Position numbers and translations under genes: made by a program | Notes under the pieces: model-generated | Databases searched by the model: none | Told to the model about the DNA's origin: nothing | Seen by the model: only the letters and a program-made list of their open reading frames with translations | Shown: positions 6,792 through 8,618 of the stretch, in pieces | Layout: each line of letters begins with the position of its first letter | Numbering within the stretch: position 1 is the stretch's first letter | Assembly (NCBI GenBank): GCA_013203545.1 | Contig: JABMQA010000173.1 | Span: 1 to 8,618, forward strand | DNA from: Bacteroidota bacterium | GTDB taxonomy: Bacteria; Bacteroidota; Bacteroidia; Bacteroidales; 4484-276 | Length of the DNA: 8,618 bases | Reading direction: 5' to 3'

Positions 6792-7084
6792 ACCCTCAAA
6801 CTGGAACTGAGCCTGGTAAAACAAGGCTGGTTTTTCCTGCAATTTCTGGCCTATTCAATCGTCACGGGCTGCCAGGTGATCTACAACAGGTTCAGCCCCG
6901 ACTGGATATCCTATCATGGAACTCCACAGGACGTTGACAGTATGGGTGTGACCTTTGATATTAACCAGAACGGTACGGATTATCCTCAAAAAACATTAAG
7001 CTGTCCGGTCAGCCATCAGGTATATATTTTCTCAATATTAATGATGGCCTAAAAAACCAGTTCTTCAAGGCAGTTAAGAAATAG
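6792..7084 (+). pseudogene. Frameshifted remnant: lipoprotein-like segment plus T9SS sorting-domain tail
   Basis: From 6792 to 7052 one frame is open for 86 codons with no ATG near its front. It contains a signal-like stretch GWFFLQFLAYSIVTGC (lipobox-like VTGC) and then YNRFSPDWISYHG and GVTFDINQNGTDYPQK. A second frame (6965-7084) ends with NIKLSGQPSGIYFLNIND and FFKAVKK before TAG. That is the pattern of the last strands of the T9SS type A C-terminal sorting domain: (I/V)xLSGxxSGIYFLxI, then a charged FxKxVKK end. The two frames join smoothly if one A is added to the six-A run at 6988-6993, giving DYPQK-NIKLSG. So this looks like the end of a secreted protein whose front is lost and whose frame is broken. 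A base-calling error in the A run would give the same frameshift but would not supply a start codon. Confidence 0.5.
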
Positions 7085-7410
7085 CGCCCCCGAGTATTAG
7101 CTCACATCTTCAGCAACGGATTAGAAAAAATCATAGGCCTGGGTTGGGATTAATATCAACAACCAAAATCTGCATAGCCGCTTAAGTCTTCATATTTTGA
7201 GTGATGCTATGTTTAAAAAATCTAACAATAACTGTATTATTTTTATTCAATCCAAATTTCACATATTATCAACAAACACATACAACCCCAATATTTTTTT
7301 AGTATTTTTACACTACCCAAAATTCTGTTATGCCTTTGCCCGTAAATAAAATATCGCAACCAGCCCATAATCACAATGCACATAATTTACTAAACAAAAA
7401 AAAACAGGAT
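7085..7410. other. AT-rich intergenic region
   Basis: About 326 bases between the T9SS remnant and the start I prefer for the next gene. I see no convincing coding frame on either strand and no tRNA. It contains the hairpin at 7173-7211 and a very AT-rich stretch (about 7203-7320), which probably carries the promoter of the gene at 7411. The nearest -7 match is TATTTTTA (7303-7310), one base off consensus and lacking a good upstream element, so I do not call it. Confidence 0.5.
7173..7211. other. Stem-loop of 13 base pairs
   Basis: CATAGC (7173-7178) pairs with GCTATG (7206-7211). Directly inside, CGCTTAA (7179-7185) pairs with TTGAGTG (7197-7203) as RNA using two G-U pairs, with a two-base bulge (7204-7205) and an 11-base loop. 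No T run follows on the + strand (TTTAAAAAA comes next), so it is a poor rho-independent terminator. The role is unknown. Confidence 0.4.
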
Positions 7411-8460
7411 ATGAAACTTTTCGAATTTAAAACAAACGATGTTCTCACTCCGGAGCTTTTCCATGATGATATAATTTCGCTTAAATCATTTATTGAAAAT
7501 CCCGAATTTGCCTCTTATGGCTTACCACAAAAAAGAGGCGTTGTTTCATATACTCATGAGAATGGTATCTCAATAAACGAAAATGAGTTAAGAAACCAAT
7601 TCATAGCATTTCAGCTTTCTGACAAAAAGGAGGGCCCATCAATCCTTGAATCTTCAGAGGTAACCTCGTCAATAAAAGGAACCGGGAGTGAACCTGATGT
7701 ATTGGTAAATCTGGAAATGCAGTCCTTTCATATTGGCAGCGATGTGGATGTTGACAATAATACCCGGGCAACAATGAGAATCAATATCGGAAAAGACGAA
7801 AACTCAACAGATAGGTATTTTGATACTGCATTTTGGAGTATTGCAGCAGGTTTAGACTTATTTAACAAAGCCAAAAATAAACCTGCTGACCCTAAAGATT
7901 TGAAAGCTGACTTTAGACAAGCCTTTGGAAACAGGCCCATTGAAATACCCGGAGGATTAGCCAAAATGACATTTGAAGTGGTAAAACATCGGGAACCAAA
8001 ATGGTGGCAAAGAATATTCAAATTTCTTCAATCCGAGACCGGTAAAACATTAACATCTACTTTAGGATTTCCAGCAATTTCAAACAATGCCATTAACCTG
8101 TTGGACGAGCTATTAAACAGACTTGATAAATCCGACCCGGAAATATTATTCAAAAGCCGCCCTTTAAGACTTGCCCTTTCGGAGAAAGCAAAGCTTGATT
8201 ATTCAGGCGGGAGCGAACGTGTAAAAATCGGATCTTTATCACCAGGATTTTGTGTTTTAGCAAGGGGTAAAGATTTTAATACGTTTATAAATTCCGATGC
8301 ATTTTATTACCCAACCTATGGTAAACTCGTTCCCTCAAAAGTTAGCAATGCTGATTTGGTTACCGGAAACTATGACGACCCGTTTAAAGATGTTACCTAT
8401 TCCATATTTAGAATTGGCATGAAAGCCCATAAACTGGACCCAACATTTAATTATGGATGA
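7411..8460 (+). CDS. Protein of unknown function, 349 residues
   Basis: I recognise no family. I prefer the ATG at 7411 over the in-frame ATG at 7330: the 27 extra residues are low-complexity (PVNKISQPAHNHNAHN), while 7411 has the A-rich leader aaaaaaaaacaggat seen before Bacteroidota starts. The protein has no signal peptide or membrane segment, and a single cysteine (C281), so it is probably cytoplasmic. Visible parts are: a polar N-terminal region (1-95); a likely beta-rich core (about 97-130) with the acidic stretch DVDVDNN (111-117); a helix around WSIAAGLDLFNKAKN (142-156); LAKMTFEVVKHREPKWWQRIFKFL (183-206) with a tryptophan pair; a helical stretch 222-240; and a C-terminal region (270-349) with SPGFCVLARG, FYYPTYGKL and a closing HKLDPTFNYG. 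It starts a new unit with the gene at 8544, which follows 83 bases later. Coding is certain from length and composition; function unknown. Confidence 0.85.
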   Translation: MKLFEFKTNDVLTPELFHDDIISLKSFIENPEFASYGLPQKRGVVSYTHENGISINENELRNQFIAFQLSDKKEGPSILESSEVTSSIKGTGSEPDVLVNLEMQSFHIGSDVDVDNNTRATMRINIGKDENSTDRYFDTAFWSIAAGLDLFNKAKNKPADPKDLKADFRQAFGNRPIEIPGGLAKMTFEVVKHREPKWWQRIFKFLQSETGKTLTSTLGFPAISNNAINLLDELLNRLDKSDPEILFKSRPLRLALSEKAKLDYSGGSERVKIGSLSPGFCVLARGKDFNTFINSDAFYYPTYGKLVPSKVSNADLVTGNYDDPFKDVTYSIFRIGMKAHKLDPTFNYG

Positions 8461-8492
8461 TATCGAAACGTTGACTAAAAGTATGTAAATGC

Positions 8493-8510
8493 AATAAAAC
8501 GCTTTTTATT
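8493..8510 (+). terminator. Weak AT-only stem-loop after the unknown gene
   Basis: AATAAAA (8493-8499), loop CGCT, TTTTATT (8504-8510), 32 bases after the stop at 8460. The stem has only A-T pairs and no strong T tail beyond it, so it would be at best a weak terminator or attenuator. Read-through to the gene at 8544 is likely. Confidence 0.2.
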
Positions 8511-8543
8511 CAAACCATTTGTCACAATTTAAAACCACAAAAA

Positions 8544-8618
8544 ATGAACATTATGAACACACCAGATTCTATTTTGTATGCCGCATCAGAGCGTTGGCTT
8601 GAAAGAGAGAAAAAAAGG
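8544..8618 (+). CDS. Start of a gene of unknown function (3' end outside window)
   Basis: ATG at 8544 opens a frame that runs uninterrupted to the last base, 25 codons. It has the typical A-rich leader (accacaaaaa). The visible N terminus is MNIMNTPDSILYAASERWLE followed by REKKR; the second ATG at 8553 could also be the start. It is polar, with no signal peptide, and predicted helical with a strongly charged end. The same strand and short gap suggest it belongs with the gene at 7411. Too little is visible to name it. Confidence 0.6.
   Translation, partial: MNIMNTPDSILYAASERWLEREKKR

Noticed and set aside
6988..6994. AAAAAAC as a programmed -1 frameshift site
   Set aside because: The codon phase of the upstream frame does not fit the usual X XXY YYZ arrangement, and the upstream frame lacks a start codon, so decay is the simpler reading.
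7330..7410. ATG at 7330 as the start of the unknown protein
   Set aside because: The extra 27 residues are low-complexity, and the ATG at 7411 has the better A-rich leader. It remains possible.

Overview
The window looks like a chromosomal piece of a Bacteroidota bacterium, probably of the Bacteroidales/Marinilabiliales type. The pointers are A-rich leaders with no Shine-Dalgarno sequence in front of most starts, a promoter matching the Bacteroidota TTG / TAnnTTTG pattern, a remnant that reads like the C-terminal sorting domain of the type IX secretion system (T9SS), and a gene set (secreted Gfo/Idh/MocA oxidoreductases, a xylose-isomerase-like TIM barrel, a DUF1080 lipoprotein) typical of sugar-degrading members of that phylum. 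The species cannot be named from the sequence.

Bases 1-6172 hold one co-directional, tightly packed cluster on the + strand. In order it contains the C-terminal part of a Gfo/Idh/MocA oxidoreductase (cut by the window edge), a Tat-exported sugar isomerase/epimerase-like protein, a DUF1016/YhcG-type PDDEXK nuclease, a cytoplasmic YdgJ/IolW-like oxidoreductase, a Tat-exported Gfo/Idh/MocA oxidoreductase and a DUF1080 lipoprotein. Apart from the nuclease, these families recur together in clusters for oxidative glycoside breakdown: a sugar ring is oxidised to a 3-keto sugar, the glycosidic bond is then opened by elimination or hydrolysis, and the product is isomerised or reduced. Here the oxidation and cleavage would take place outside the cytoplasm and the last reduction inside. 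The pathway is an inference from the families. The nuclease gene does not fit it and looks like an insertion.

Bases 6173-7410 hold no recognisable full-size gene and look like a genomic scrapyard. They contain a possible 59-residue membrane protein, a good promoter in front of a 34-codon stump of a ribbon-helix-helix antitoxin, a long imperfect hairpin made of CTTAGTG/CACTTAG units inside short outer inverted repeats, a 12-base direct repeat, a frameshifted lipoprotein/T9SS-sorting-domain remnant and a second hairpin.

Bases 7411-8618 begin a new unit on the + strand: a 349-residue soluble protein of no family I recognise, followed by the first 25 codons of another gene. These two may belong to an accessory system that continues beyond the window, but nothing visible says what it does.
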